31,251 nucleotides of DNA from Candidatus Termititenax sp. GTDB taxonomy: Bacteria; Margulisbacteria; Riflemargulisbacteria; GWF2-35-9; DYQY01. The stretch is from positions 1 through 31,251 of the forward strand of contig DYQY01000012.1 of the NCBI GenBank assembly GCA_020719045.1, in the 5' to 3' direction. Position numbers and translations under genes: made by a program. This document shows, one piece after another, positions 9,001 through 15,027 of the stretch (positions are counted from its first letter, which is position 1; each line of letters opens with the position of its first letter). Under the pieces are notes generated by a model. The model did not search any database. It was not told the DNA's origin and worked only from the letters and a program-made list of their open reading frames with translations.

Positions 9001-11960
9001 GATTAGTTATAGATTTAACAGTTAACAATCCAGCGGTTATGGCATATGACAAAGATAATAATAATGATTTAAGGACATATGATTTTATTGTAGGTTTAAA
9101 TGTAACTAATGATGCAGATGTTGTTGCTTGGTTGGTTAGTGAAACAGATAAGCATGCGTTTGTTCCATCTTCAAATGATCCATTGTGGTCATCAGTGAAG
9201 CCTTATGAACATAGATTTAAGAATATTCAATCTGGTCTTAGAACAATTCATGTTTGGGTTAAGGATAAAGCAGGAAACATAAGTAGTGTTGATGCTTATG
9301 CATTTATTATGTTTGATTCATCAGAGTTAGAAGCAAAAAGCTATGCAAATATTTATGTTGATCAAGGTACAGTTGTTCTTCCTGGTAGGATGGATCTAAC
9401 CTTGAATGTTATTGAGCAATTAAGGGTAACTCCAAGTTTGGAACTAAGATTAGAAAATGGTAACAAGGTTCCAGTAAGCTTGAATTTTGTTTCAACCAGC
9501 GATAAAAACGGTATTTACTATAGTGCGGTAATTGATATTCCAGAAATAGCTAGTTGGTCCGGTGAGGCTTACTTTGAATTGGTTGCTACTAGAAATAACT
9601 TTACAAGATTTATTGCAACTTCTAATAGAACAATTGTTGGATTAATTGGAGGTCAGCCTAAAATCAATATTGCTATTCCATTATATAGAATAGTTTCTGT
9701 GAACCAGAACTTAACAGCGCTAGAGCTAGGAGCTAAAGATCAGGTTGTTATTAGTTTTAATTTTGGAAGTGATTCTTCTGTAGTATCGATAGAGAAAATA
9801 AGAGTTGTTCTTAGTGGAAATATTTATGATCACGAGATTTCTGAAATATACTTTGCTTATCCAAAATATGGTGGATATAAAGAACTTACTGAAAGGTCTA
9901 AGATAAAGGATAAAGAAGTAATCTTGAATTTCTATAGTGCTGATAAGTATTTTAGAGGAACAAAGGATATTGTTCTAATTATGAGTATTTCAGAGAAAGC
10001 TGTTATCGATTCTAGCTTCCAAATTGTTATACAAACAAGTGATGTTGTTCTTGAGCAAGGACAGGTAATTAGTAGAAATAATTTACCATTTGTTGGTAAT
10101 CAGACAGTGATAATTAAGAAAACAAATAGAGTATTGGTTCAGCCTGTTGCATTGCCAACTTTGGATATAAGACTTGGTCAAAAAGATGTTGTGTTGTTTG
10201 ATATTACCTTGCATGTAAATAATGATGGTAGCTCTTACTTATCTGGATTATCAGTTAGAAAGTCTGCAGATATTCCAGATAGTGCTCTTTTTAACCTAAG
10301 GTTATTAAGAAAGAATGAGATAGACACTCCACATAGCCTAACAAGAGACCAGCTGATGGAAACTGGACTTAACTTTGTTAATGGATACATGCATGTTAAC
10401 CTTAATCCATTCTACAAGATTACTGATGTAATGGCGTTGTTCTATGTTATCGGCGATATTGAATATGTTTCTGGTGGTGCTCGAGAGTTCAATATTGGTA
10501 TTACATCAACAAGCTCTTTCCGTTTAGATAGTAAGAGTGCTATGTTGCCAGCAAATATTGATCAATTAACCAATACATTTAATGTAGGTGCTTATATTCC
10601 AGTTGTTGTTGCTAGTGCAAATAAAGCAATTGATGATGCTTTATTTGCAGTTGTAGAAAACAGGAAGGTAATAGAACTTAATGTTAAGACTGATCATGAT
10701 GCTACAACTATGGATATGGTTAATGTGAATGTATCGCTTGTTGGAAATAATGGTCTTTCAATCGGTTTGATGGATAGTGATAATAATGTATTAGCTAACA
10801 AGACAATGGTGAATGGTACAAATAACTTAATATTAGCAACTCCATTAGTAGTTACTGAGCAAATACAAAAACTTTATGTTTATATCAAAGTAGATAGTTA
10901 TTTAGAGGAAGGTTCTGTGAGGTTAGTCGTAACAGGTGATAGCTTAAGAGTGTCTTCAGATAAGATGATTATTTCTAATTATGACACTGGCACCATTAAT
11001 ATTAAGTCTTCTAGCCATCCTCGTAAGCTAAGATTATATTCTAGTAAGGATTATGTTAATAATTTTATTAGTACTAACCTTGTGTTAACGGTTGCAACAG
11101 AAGATATTGGTAATATTAATGTGCTTTATAAAATACAAGAAACACAAACTGGTAGAATAGTTGTTTCTTGGTCAGCTGTAAAAAATGTTGTAACAGTTAC
11201 AGTCAATCAATCAGTTATTCAAGTTGAGCTTGATAGCTTACCGTTAACTCATAATGTAAATTATGATTTTGCAATAAAGGCTGTTAAAGCAAGTTTAGAA
11301 AGTGATGTAACAACATGGTCTGTTAGGACAGATTTTACTAAGCCAAGATTTGTCAAAAACAAGATAGAAGTTTCTCAGATTAGCTATGAAAATCTATTGA
11401 AACATATCTTATATCTAGGTGAAGCAACTGATGACGTATCATCCATAGATGAAATTGAGATTTATAACAGAACAGGTAATGAGCCTAAATGGCAGCTGAT
11501 AAAGGTTGTTTCTGCAGATAAGCAAAGAGTTGAGGTGTCTGATCTTCAGCAATTAAGAACATATTTTTATAAAGCGATAGCTAAGAATAATGCTGGCTTA
11601 AGCTCAGTTGAAATAACTTCGGATGCTGGTATTTCAACAGGTTTTGATGGAACTGTATTATCTAGACTATCTAATTATCCAAATCCATTTAAGTCTGCTG
11701 AAACAGATACAACTATTTATTATTACTTGAACCAAAATATGGACATTACCATTAAGATATACAATGTTTATGGCAAGAAAGTATATGAGATAAATTGTTT
11801 CGCAGGGGAAAAAGGTGGAACATCAGGAGCAAATGAGATTAAATGGTCTGGTGTTGATCAATCAGGAAATAAGCTACCAATGGGTAGTTATCCAATGGTA
11901 GTTTATGAAACTGATACTAAACAAATACTAGAACAGAGAGTTATTGGAGTAATCCATTAG
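1..11960 (+). CDS. Giant secreted beta-helix / Ig-repeat protein with FlgD-like C-terminus (5' partial)
   Basis: The frame is open from the window edge (first full codon at 3), so the start lies upstream; the visible part is about 3985 residues. Order: beta-helix module A (3-1045) with GGAF/GGGF and N-x-S repeats resembling Chlamydia Pmp repeats; one Ig-like unit (1076-1690); beta-helix module B (1700-2990); then tandem units starting near 3019, 3643, 4291, 4941, 5864, 6492, 7122, 7754, 8388 and 9038, each with a W-L-x-x-E core, a YLWVKDxAGN core and usually a GTYNVTF..E...TP domain. From about 9640 come less repetitive beta domains, then fibronectin-like domains (about 11050-11640). The last 100 residues hold NYPNPF and a FlgD-like Ig fold, common at the C-termini of secreted giant proteins. 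There is no C-terminal membrane segment or LPxTG. It is probably an extracellular adhesin or surface polymer. No frameshift is seen across 12 kb. The role is inferred from architecture only. Confidence 0.88.
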   Translation, partial: SNVNGVVDLQEGRHVGEGNVGITWPNTDNLTLRGQGAELSVLDAEQVTRHILVTQAVGLRLEAIALINGRVSNDTVAYNGGAIWMNVSARLTMDSCIVSGNTGYNGGAFYTFYNGIIIINNSEIHNNIAANTGGAFYNAQASLTNCRLYYNSAFSGGGFAYGTNILTNSSVYKNSAITGGAFTHGTNTLINVLAYNNSATNGSIFRRGDSKLVNCTIVSNSGDTYYDDSASAGTDGELEAYNTIFVGDFNGGGDSNFNTCTVNNSIFTDTALPEQYWIANQVITGAVTADLFMNYELGDYSLRYDSKAVNFGSINLWNANSNNITTDILGGARMVDVSIDAGCYEFVGLTVITPSFMILYDLDSINNKYANDKKVGVQIDADSRAGYWLLTEEAVTPSVTNNLWSTVRPATFIFKNTVNELKTVYLWTKNWYGQIVNSVVVATINYDTTMPAISSVQLLNSSTHQLGNGEAINRVGTYNVTFNMGEELVLTPEITLVYNSSLFTVHPSLIRVNGSTYTSEIYVSANWLPVSYNWSLSAIDNAGNVVNDTQSTLGFTLKTTAKISSKNYFTIQHALNSANIGEIVDVQAGTHVGAGNVGITWPNVNNITLRGVSSVDTILDAEHVTRHILVTQSLVFNLSSLTLINGKVGRGSAYGEPTENGGCIYIGSVSYVTINLLDVILSGNTAYTGGGFYKANDSYRVSFIRSSMFGHSVENHPAGGGSIVYNGNVYLKDSLVQNNGFSRGVGGFAYTASFEADNTVFVNNRFQYGFMNTVGVVSMNNCLISGNYATDGAVFRGPSSGSVKNSIIINNTASFRGGVRCDYWSNQIMRFINVLMKGNRSLQASGRSGAVFSLGNNILVNCTLIDNLPYAVDSYFYDNGDYSMRGLEIYNSIIVGKFAGDLDQYYNVVTANNSIFTDTNLPEATWHAENIITGAVTADLFMDYANSDYRLKYNSKAVNFGSNALWNANSNNITTDYTSSPRIIDTSIDAGCYEFQKLTTLKPEFYLYDLRTGSRRYMTQQEVGVSISGDNIATHWYLSESSATPAVGDLGWAVGRPVAYRFVSKVNEKKNVYMWTKDEFSRVIKVSSDVSFEGVTLDSVAPFIAIITFDKKPYINSNATVNVTFSYNEALAITPSIVLIKYGQSIVNITLNNLVKVDEYSYSTQIIVTAGVTDGVFVISSTATDNAGFVGTGNADTAVIVIDRVANMPKNFAIYDLDDGASIETGDRVVGVRYDYDSDHVAWIIGEGLTYANKPQSNSELWSVRRPREYTIKDYAFGDKTVYLWVKDNAGNVSDIPVVDGIEYKPKGFTTRDYLVVDIPNTYMPAGEFTITVNFDDAGVVTPEVWMILSNNTMLSLNFFAVTYSSELGTSYLATMNIPTDNSYDGQSKFELRATKSNGIELEYIGIAYIGIGGDRDFVIDTYIENPISLDLKDKDELSLEASYTNDFIVNVYMKYNVDHSEWLIGEELVSQPLASDVRWINVQPAEYMFSDMIRGRKIIYVWAKDKAGNISEEPATKTILYMPERHDKAYVGVYPERIYMSNGTFNVTVNVLEGDSSTPDVWLYLDALDTRITLNIISKTVDLADGAFFNTQLFINSANNYDGNAHFEVLVTNSSGTVIKFLSYNYAVMDGYPDVVIDTLITTSRFEMFDADTNRTDYTNDLAVSLRISNDSDVISWLIGETAIAKPTLSDARWQDAVPALYVFKSVIEAENTVYLWVKDRADNISLTSASKSIVYDITAPAVSFYELWNRQISSNYLVTLEVNENIDNMPRLIYSINGGVTSGVVELNKINSNVWTGVIEASSYFINTINWAVVVTDNAGNEQTQFFRRYDASDRWYDSSGILRIDTINDYMDAGQHRVSLNVSVDKVLIDTPNIMIRHLSSNTLIVLTVDSVSINNFGVFYGFTVNVPTSGLLDGTINFEITVTSDSDYVLRVTSDDSIYFDSSISVPRITFYDRVTGIERFVKGIHPYVEISSDLDVIGWLIAEQAATPSILSPAWKTDKPTTYLLENDREEDKTIYLWVKDRAGNLIGATSSVVYDASVPSLSSIQLINSSTLLPINSVEDTYYLKVGTYNVTYNFNEEMIITPTVTIGNGIASLIEGGVLTKGQDGGSYYLQYVITYGTTEGTYNVYYSATDNAANASTLQLFNSALVVDLQKPTVNLEILDVDTLSALYTNSVNVRLSINVTEPVQFYVTENLGFEYSTSHFSLFTSHEPITYDFSTLVAESKSLKLLVMDRAGNIGSRNSSILFDNVAPTAMIEIVSTGDNLVEGEYIVTVHVRENGSGLSGTPNIVFVPSRTSSIPLTLHASPFTGIYTSTLDINSFTGDGLASFVISAVDNAGNSSDRLSCLVYFNGEITSNVYISTNIKLPGLEVFDIDTLSTRNVNDQTVGVRITNDSRATGWLIKEDSRNPEAIDPLWQNVRINVFNLRTKINGVRSLYLWLKDDEGRVVTSPVVAMFNFDNVNPSIISAEVTRFSGEVVSAINGSSYIKVGTYNITIDFNEELLSTPTVWIEHITEFEVYDLVVTRESNSRYSAGFFISSSTIEGTYNIYFSATDNAGNTVHGSLFTSHLIVDTTKPTVNLEILDLYTLSNSYTNSRNVALSINVVEANMFGYYVTENLGFEYLASHFSLLTSHEPITYNFSTTEAEHKSLKLLVIDLAGNISSTNASIILDDVIPTATVVFSVSPDNVDVGAYRLTLNVTGIFSGLASTPSLLFVPNNKPSIPLTLQLLNSSTYQSTLDIDSYTGDGAGYFRLFATDNALNVANSINCVVSYSGVTTFGIIINTTVKTPSFNAYDFELGELSEFTNDNILKVTISADEQAYAWMITEVYSSAPSASSTLWLDSRPVQYRLLSNLNEMKTLYLWIKNANGYINSVPAIVTVNYDSVNPLLVSKVITRVTGDEVNVIDNHTYLRASTYNVTFNFSEFIQITPEVRIVGSAEVFELGQTLSLVRVSSGVYTTEYVVTAGMMESTYNIYYTVTDNAGNLTYRQLFPANGLVIDLTVNNPAVMAYDKDNNNDLRTYDFIVGLNVTNDADVVAWLVSETDKHAFVPSSNDPLWSSVKPYEHRFKNIQSGLRTIHVWVKDKAGNISSVDAYAFIMFDSSELEAKSYANIYVDQGTVVLPGRMDLTLNVIEQLRVTPSLELRLENGNKVPVSLNFVSTSDKNGIYYSAVIDIPEIASWSGEAYFELVATRNNFTRFIATSNRTIVGLIGGQPKINIAIPLYRIVSVNQNLTALELGAKDQVVISFNFGSDSSVVSIEKIRVVLSGNIYDHEISEIYFAYPKYGGYKELTERSKIKDKEVILNFYSADKYFRGTKDIVLIMSISEKAVIDSSFQIVIQTSDVVLEQGQVISRNNLPFVGNQTVIIKKTNRVLVQPVALPTLDIRLGQKDVVLFDITLHVNNDGSSYLSGLSVRKSADIPDSALFNLRLLRKNEIDTPHSLTRDQLMETGLNFVNGYMHVNLNPFYKITDVMALFYVIGDIEYVSGGAREFNIGITSTSSFRLDSKSAMLPANIDQLTNTFNVGAYIPVVVASANKAIDDALFAVVENRKVIELNVKTDHDATTMDMVNVNVSLVGNNGLSIGLMDSDNNVLANKTMVNGTNNLILATPLVVTEQIQKLYVYIKVDSYLEEGSVRLVVTGDSLRVSSDKMIISNYDTGTINIKSSSHPRKLRLYSSKDYVNNFISTNLVLTVATEDIGNINVLYKIQETQTGRIVVSWSAVKNVVTVTVNQSVIQVELDSLPLTHNVNYDFAIKAVKASLESDVTTWSVRTDFTKPRFVKNKIEVSQISYENLLKHILYLGEATDDVSSIDEIEIYNRTGNEPKWQLIKVVSADKQRVEVSDLQQLRTYFYKAIAKNNAGLSSVEITSDAGISTGFDGTVLSRLSNYPNPFKSAETDTTIYYYLNQNMDITIKIYNVYGKKVYEINCFAGEKGGTSGANEIKWSGVDQSGNKLPMGSYPMVVYETDTKQILEQRVIGVIH
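3..1045 (+). repeat. Beta-helix module, copy A
   Basis: This coding module is homologous to copy B at 1700-2990. Both begin with a VGxGNVGITWPN..N.TLRG segment, continue with LDAE.VTRHILVTQ, and end with ITGAVTADLFM, KAVNFGS, LWNANSNNITTD and SIDAGCYEF. The left end is cut by the window. Between the conserved ends are GG-A-F beta-helix rungs that differ between the copies. Confidence 0.85.
1368..1399 (+). repeat. Period-7 repeat a (TTCAACT class)
   Basis: About four heptads of the form CTTCAAC/CTTAAAC are translated as VQLLNSSTHQ at the junction between two Ig-like domains. The DNA period of 7 is out of phase with codons. Confidence 0.7.
1497..1529 (+). repeat. Period-7 repeat b (TTCACTN class)
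   Basis: Four heptads, CTCTTCA CTTTTCA CTGTTCA CCCATCA, are translated as SSLFTVHPSL inside an Ig-like domain. Confidence 0.7.
1700..2990 (+). repeat. Beta-helix module, copy B
   Basis: This is the second copy of the module seen at 3-1045. It is about 250 bases longer than the visible part of copy A because of extra beta-helix rungs. Conserved start and end blocks flank a diverged middle, as expected for an old intragenic duplication under selection on the fold rather than on surface residues. Confidence 0.85.
6150..6179 (+). repeat. Period-7 repeat c (TTCAACT class)
   Basis: Heptads TTCAACT CATCAAC TCATCAA are translated as IQLINSSTLLP. The location, just after the P-x-x-S-S that ends a unit, matches repeat a. 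Confidence 0.7.
6295..6343 (+). repeat. In-frame double-hairpin palindromic element
   Basis: A GC-rich 49-base block contains CCTCCCTCATTGAGGGAGG (9-bp arms, one-base centre, 6295-6313), then GTCTTG and CAAGAC arms (6315-6335), then GGAGGGAG, which can also pair with the first arm. It is translated in frame as part of an Ig-like domain (SLIEGGVLTKGQDGGS). From memory, the arrangement resembles small dispersed double-hairpin repeats (CTCCCT..AGGGAGG, inner hairpin, GACGGAGGGA) found in many bacterial genomes. That similarity is not verified here. Confidence 0.6.
6431..6455 (+). repeat. Period-7 repeat d (TTCAACT class)
   Basis: Three heptads, TTCAACC CTTCAAC TCTTCAA, are translated as TLQLFNSA. 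They sit directly before the conserved L-V-V-D-x-x-K-P-T-V-N-L segment, the same module position as repeat g. Confidence 0.7.
6614..6647 (+). repeat. Period-7 repeat e (TTCTCAC class)
   Basis: Four heptads, CTTCTCA CTTCTCA CTTTTCA CTTCTCA, are translated as TSHFSLFTSHE. They lie at the same module position as repeat h, 1.27 kb downstream. Confidence 0.8.
6911..6945 (+). repeat. Period-7 repeat f (TTCACTN class, degenerate)
   Basis: The heptads are degenerate: CACTCTT CACGCTT CACCATT CACTGG. They are translated as PLTLHASPFTG and lie at the same module position as repeat i, which is of the other class. Confidence 0.6.
7691..7721 (+). repeat. Period-7 repeat g (TTCACTN class)
   Basis: Four heptads, CACTGTT CACGGTT CACTGTT CACTTCT, are translated as TVHGSLFTSH. 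They occupy the module position that repeat d occupies one supra-unit earlier. Confidence 0.75.
7888..7917 (+). repeat. Period-7 repeat h (TTCTCAC class)
   Basis: Four perfect CTTCTCA heptads followed by C are translated as ASHFSLLTSHE. This is the most regular array in the window. Confidence 0.85.
8187..8227 (+). repeat. Period-7 repeat i (TTCAACT class)
   Basis: About five heptads of the form CTTCAAC/TTTAAAC/CATCAAC are translated as PLTLQLLNSSTYQST. This is the longest array in the window. Confidence 0.75.
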
Positions 11961-11988
11961 TTTTACAGTTATTTTGACTATTTAAGTG

Positions 11989-12017
11989 TTGCAAACATTA
12001 TGGTCAGCTTGTATAAT
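11989..12017 (+). promoter_or_regulatory. Sigma-70 type promoter of the tRNA operon
   Basis: TTGCAA (11989-11994), a 17-base spacer and a perfect TATAAT (12012-12017) lie about 70 bases before the first tRNA and just after the giant gene ends. Confidence 0.8.
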
Positions 12018-12087
12018 TCTATAGCTTTCTTTTGAAGAGAGTTTTGACTTTTATGGTCATAGAGTTTGTAATTGTGGTGTTCTTTTT

Positions 12088-12163
<76 letters not shown>

Positions 12164-12164
12164 T

Positions 12165-12240
<76 letters not shown>

Positions 12241-12254
12241 CCTTTTCAATCTTT

Positions 12255-12280
12255 AATTGATTTTTTTTAGAAAATCAATT
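12255..12280 (+). other. A/T hairpin between tRNA-Phe and tRNA-Gly
   Basis: AATTGATTTT (12255-12264), a six-base loop TTTTAG, and AAAATCAATT (12271-12280) form a perfect 10-bp stem. It has no GC core and no following U-run, so it is more likely a processing or partial-termination element in the tRNA precursor than a strong terminator. Confidence 0.45.
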
Positions 12281-12295
12281 ACATTTATCATGTAA

Positions 12296-12371
12296 GCGGG
12301 AATAGCTCAGTTGGTAGAGCATAACCTTGCCAAGGTTAGGGTCGACGGTTCGAACCCGTTTTCCCGCTCCA
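12296..12371 (+). tRNA. tRNA-Gly (anticodon GCC)
   Basis: A 76-base cloverleaf: acceptor GCGGGAA/TTCCCGC, anticodon stem TAACC/GGTTA with loop TTGCCAA (anticodon GCC), T-arm GACGG/CCGTT, discriminator T and encoded CCA. It is the third gene of the tRNA operon. Confidence 0.97.
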
Positions 12372-12440
12372 TTTAAAGACGTATAATCACGACATCAATG
12401 AAATCAAGTTATAAGATGTGCATTTTTAATAAAAGTATTT

Positions 12441-14720
12441 TTAAGGTACTTCGTTAACAAAATTTAATAAGTCGTTGAGCCTACTACCAATAATTCTTCT
12501 TATTGCTGTTTCAGTTTCACTATAATATCTTTTTCTTGTAAGTTCGATATTTTTTAAGTCTTCTTTAGTTTTAAGTTCAGCAAACTCATGACGATATTCG
12601 CCATCTTTTATAATAACGCCAGTTGGTAAATTCGAGCCTAATAGGTCATCAATGCCTAGGTGAAACTGTAAAACCCAATGATCATCAACAGGATTCTTTA
12701 CCTCAAGATCAGGGACTAGACCTTTTAAAATATGCTCAGTGATAAGTTTACGAATCTCATCTTTAGTAAGTAGTAAAAACTCTTCCTTTGATACCTTCAT
12801 ATGTTTAAGTAGATTATTAATGTTTAATAAACATTGGCAGGTGTGTTTGTAGCTCATTGGTAAGTCTGGTCTCCAGCTTTTTCTTAGTATAGAAGGTTTG
12901 CCATCAACCAGCGCTAGTCCACCACCTGAATTGACAGTATTCTCAATAAAGCTAAAATACAAGGCCTTATCACCATGGTAAACAAATTTTATTAAAGGCA
13001 TGTTTAGTCTATTACCAATTTCCTCAAGTGAATTGATATATACAACGTTTACCTTATTACTTATATCTTCTTGCATTTTATGTAGTATGTAATCAGTAAG
13101 AGCATGAATGTGGCCTGGTGGTTGAAAACTTGCCTCACCGTTAATAGTTTTAATCTTGAAACTATCAGTAGAAATTCTTTTCGCCTCATTGCTAACGATT
13201 AGTCCCCTGTTTTCACAGTATTGTTTAAAAGCTTCTGATCGAATAAGGTCATTATAATATGGTTCCATACGTGGTATCAGAGATGGATTCAAGGTTGATG
13301 TTACTCTTAAAAGCGTTGCTAGATTGCTAACTCCCATAAGTCTATCAAGAATTCTTTCTATTAGATTATGTTTACTTGATGTAAGCAGATGAAGACCATG
13401 AATAGGAAAATATGAGAGTGAATCAGAAAAATAGAATAATTTAATTAGTAATGGATTAATAGCAGGATGCTTGTCTTTGGCAAGAGGGTATACGCACTTG
13501 GAAGCTTTTTCTTCCATCCCTGGCATTAGTCTACTTCCAGAACCTGAGCCAGTTCCAACAATGGAAATGTTTGGAGTATAGTTATTAAAATTCATTGCAG
13601 CAATATTGCTCATGGTTGTTACATTTGGTACTAGTCCTGCATTAACTGTTTCTGTTGTGACTGCTGAAATTACAGCATTTCTTTTGAATGGTGCACCTAA
13701 ACAATATTTTTCAACACCTTCAGTCCATTTCATCCATACTTCAGGTGCAATGGATGATGCTTCTGATGAGGTAGGAACTAGTCCTGGGAAAAAATTTTTT
13801 ACAATTTCAAGAGCTCTTTCACCAGGTCCTCTTGCCGAAAGAACATTATTCAAGACCGTAGGTGGTGCCTTTATTGAAAGCGAATGAGTAGTGTTATTGT
13901 TATTAACAAGTTGACCTCTTAAGCTATCACTGAATGCTAAGTTGGGATCCGTATTACCAATTAGATGTGCATCATCATAAGATTTGTCTTTATCACTTTC
14001 AAAGATAAAGAATGGTATTTTTTGATTTTTTCTGAGGAAGCCTTCCATTAATTGATGTACATAGCCATTAATTAAGATGATTGGTTTGTTTTCTCCTATC
14101 CTTTCAAGCAGTGCAGTGTCATCAATAATGCAGCCTTTAAGCTTCCCAACCTTGCTTTTTGAGATATTTGAAGTATTTATTTGTTTAACTTTGTTGTTCG
14201 TAACATTATCTTTCCATAATGTTGCAAGTTCTGTTCTCGAAAATCCTTTTTCAAGTAGTTTTTCAGCATGAATGAATCTGTATCCGGATGCTTCATTTCC
14301 TAAATTTAATCTGATAATACTGAAATCTTCCTCATCTAGGACAGAGGATAAATCGTCATATCCTTCACCTAAGAAAGATGTTTCAAAAAGTTGTTTTACT
14401 GCAGTTTCGTCTATATCTGTTCCTGTTACTATTCTTACAGCTCGTAGATTCCAACCTGTTTCGTTCATTTTATTAAGGATAGCAAGCACATTTTCTTCAG
14501 TAAGATTTGTATCGTTTGGATCAAAATTAGTCTGTCCTTCGTTAAAAATTGGCCTTATGTATAATGTGAAGAAATTTTCTTGCATAAGCATTATGGACCC
14601 TGTCCCATTATAAATTAATTCAGAAGAAGTAATTGAATTTGCGTGTGCGACTATATTTTTTGCTAGAGTCGCAAGTTTTTGCATTGCATTTGATGTTGTG
14701 CTTATTATTTTAAAAAACAT
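12441..14720 (-). CDS. Putative NDP-kinase-like / UDP-sugar-pyrophosphorylase-like fusion protein, 759 aa
   Basis: I do not recognise the whole protein; two parts look familiar. Residues about 45-312 follow NDP kinase order: FTLYIRP (for IIKPD), then NKPIILINGY, then LIGNTDPNLAFSDSLRG (for the MGATNP...TIRG block), then NVLSARGPGERALEI (for NVIHASDSPEEAEREI). In that last block the catalytic His is Ser295; His279 is the nearest alternative. Residues about 386-640 resemble the UDPGP nucleotidyltransferase family: GTGSGSGSRL (390-399) with SKC (K408), HLLTSS (444-449), PPGH (534-537), GGGLALVDGKPS (599-610) and LLNINNL (631-637), like FNTNNLW of UGPases. There is no signal peptide or membrane segment. 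The start has a GTAGGGA ribosome site. It is the only minus-strand gene and has no partner. Both family calls are by eye; the UDPGP part is the firmer. Confidence 0.5.
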   Translation of the reverse strand: MFFKIISTTSNAMQKLATLAKNIVAHANSITSSELIYNGTGSIMLMQENFFTLYIRPIFNEGQTNFDPNDTNLTEENVLAILNKMNETGWNLRAVRIVTGTDIDETAVKQLFETSFLGEGYDDLSSVLDEEDFSIIRLNLGNEASGYRFIHAEKLLEKGFSRTELATLWKDNVTNNKVKQINTSNISKSKVGKLKGCIIDDTALLERIGENKPIILINGYVHQLMEGFLRKNQKIPFFIFESDKDKSYDDAHLIGNTDPNLAFSDSLRGQLVNNNNTTHSLSIKAPPTVLNNVLSARGPGERALEIVKNFFPGLVPTSSEASSIAPEVWMKWTEGVEKYCLGAPFKRNAVISAVTTETVNAGLVPNVTTMSNIAAMNFNNYTPNISIVGTGSGSGSRLMPGMEEKASKCVYPLAKDKHPAINPLLIKLFYFSDSLSYFPIHGLHLLTSSKHNLIERILDRLMGVSNLATLLRVTSTLNPSLIPRMEPYYNDLIRSEAFKQYCENRGLIVSNEAKRISTDSFKIKTINGEASFQPPGHIHALTDYILHKMQEDISNKVNVVYINSLEEIGNRLNMPLIKFVYHGDKALYFSFIENTVNSGGGLALVDGKPSILRKSWRPDLPMSYKHTCQCLLNINNLLKHMKVSKEEFLLLTKDEIRKLITEHILKGLVPDLEVKNPVDDHWVLQFHLGIDDLLGSNLPTGVIIKDGEYRHEFAELKTKEDLKNIELTRKRYYSETETAIRRIIGSRLNDLLNFVNEVP

Positions 14721-15027
14721 TTTTTCCCTACAATTTATTTCTATCTTTTAAATATCGTTATATATGTTGGTATGTCCTAGTTATTTTTTATGATTTACAT
14801 CGAAAGATTCTGGTTGGATTTTATCTGAAAGCACCATAAATTCTTAATACATAAAAAGCCAGTTTTATGGCGATATTAGTAGTGATACAAAATAAATACA
14901 CGGAAGGGGGACAGTATCCAAAAAAGAAAGCTAGAAGTCCAATAGTTTTCTCGCTCTGATACCTGATGATAGAAGAGTTCTTTATGGCTGATCAAATCTA
15001 AACATAAAAGAAAAAGGGGGAATTAAA
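14721..15027. other. Divergent intergenic region
   Basis: About 300 bases separate two divergent genes. On the plus strand I see TTGGAT (14814-14819), 17 bases and TAAATT (14837-14842) as a weak promoter candidate, and an inverted repeat CCATAAA (14834-14840) / TTTATGG (14864-14870). A GGAAGGGGGACAGTATCC block (14902-14919) looks like a ribosome site but no start follows. ATG at 14983 opens only a five-codon frame (MADQI). No tRNA or known riboswitch is recognised. Confidence 0.35.

Larger units (their letters stand above)
3019..9640 (+). repeat. Tandem Ig-like units of about 630-650 bp
   Basis: Unit starts, recognised by a hydrophobic-x-x-D-x-D segment followed by Y-T-N-D, fall near 3019, 3643, 4291, 4941, 5864, 6492, 7122, 7754, 8388 and 9038. 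The spacing is 624-654 bases except for 4941-5864 (about 920), which holds one extra Ig-like domain (around 5220-5520). A separate unit of the same type lies at 1076-1690, between the beta-helix modules. Each unit is about 210 residues. Confidence 0.8.

Noticed and set aside
11640-11960. Type IX secretion signal at the end of the giant protein
   Set aside because: NYPNPF and the FlgD-like fold resemble T9SS type A domains, but no T9SS gene is in the window and this domain also occurs in phyla without T9SS.
14983-15000. Leader peptide MADQI upstream of the 306-aa gene
   Set aside because: Five codons with a poor ribosome site and no attenuator structure; chance occurrence is likely.
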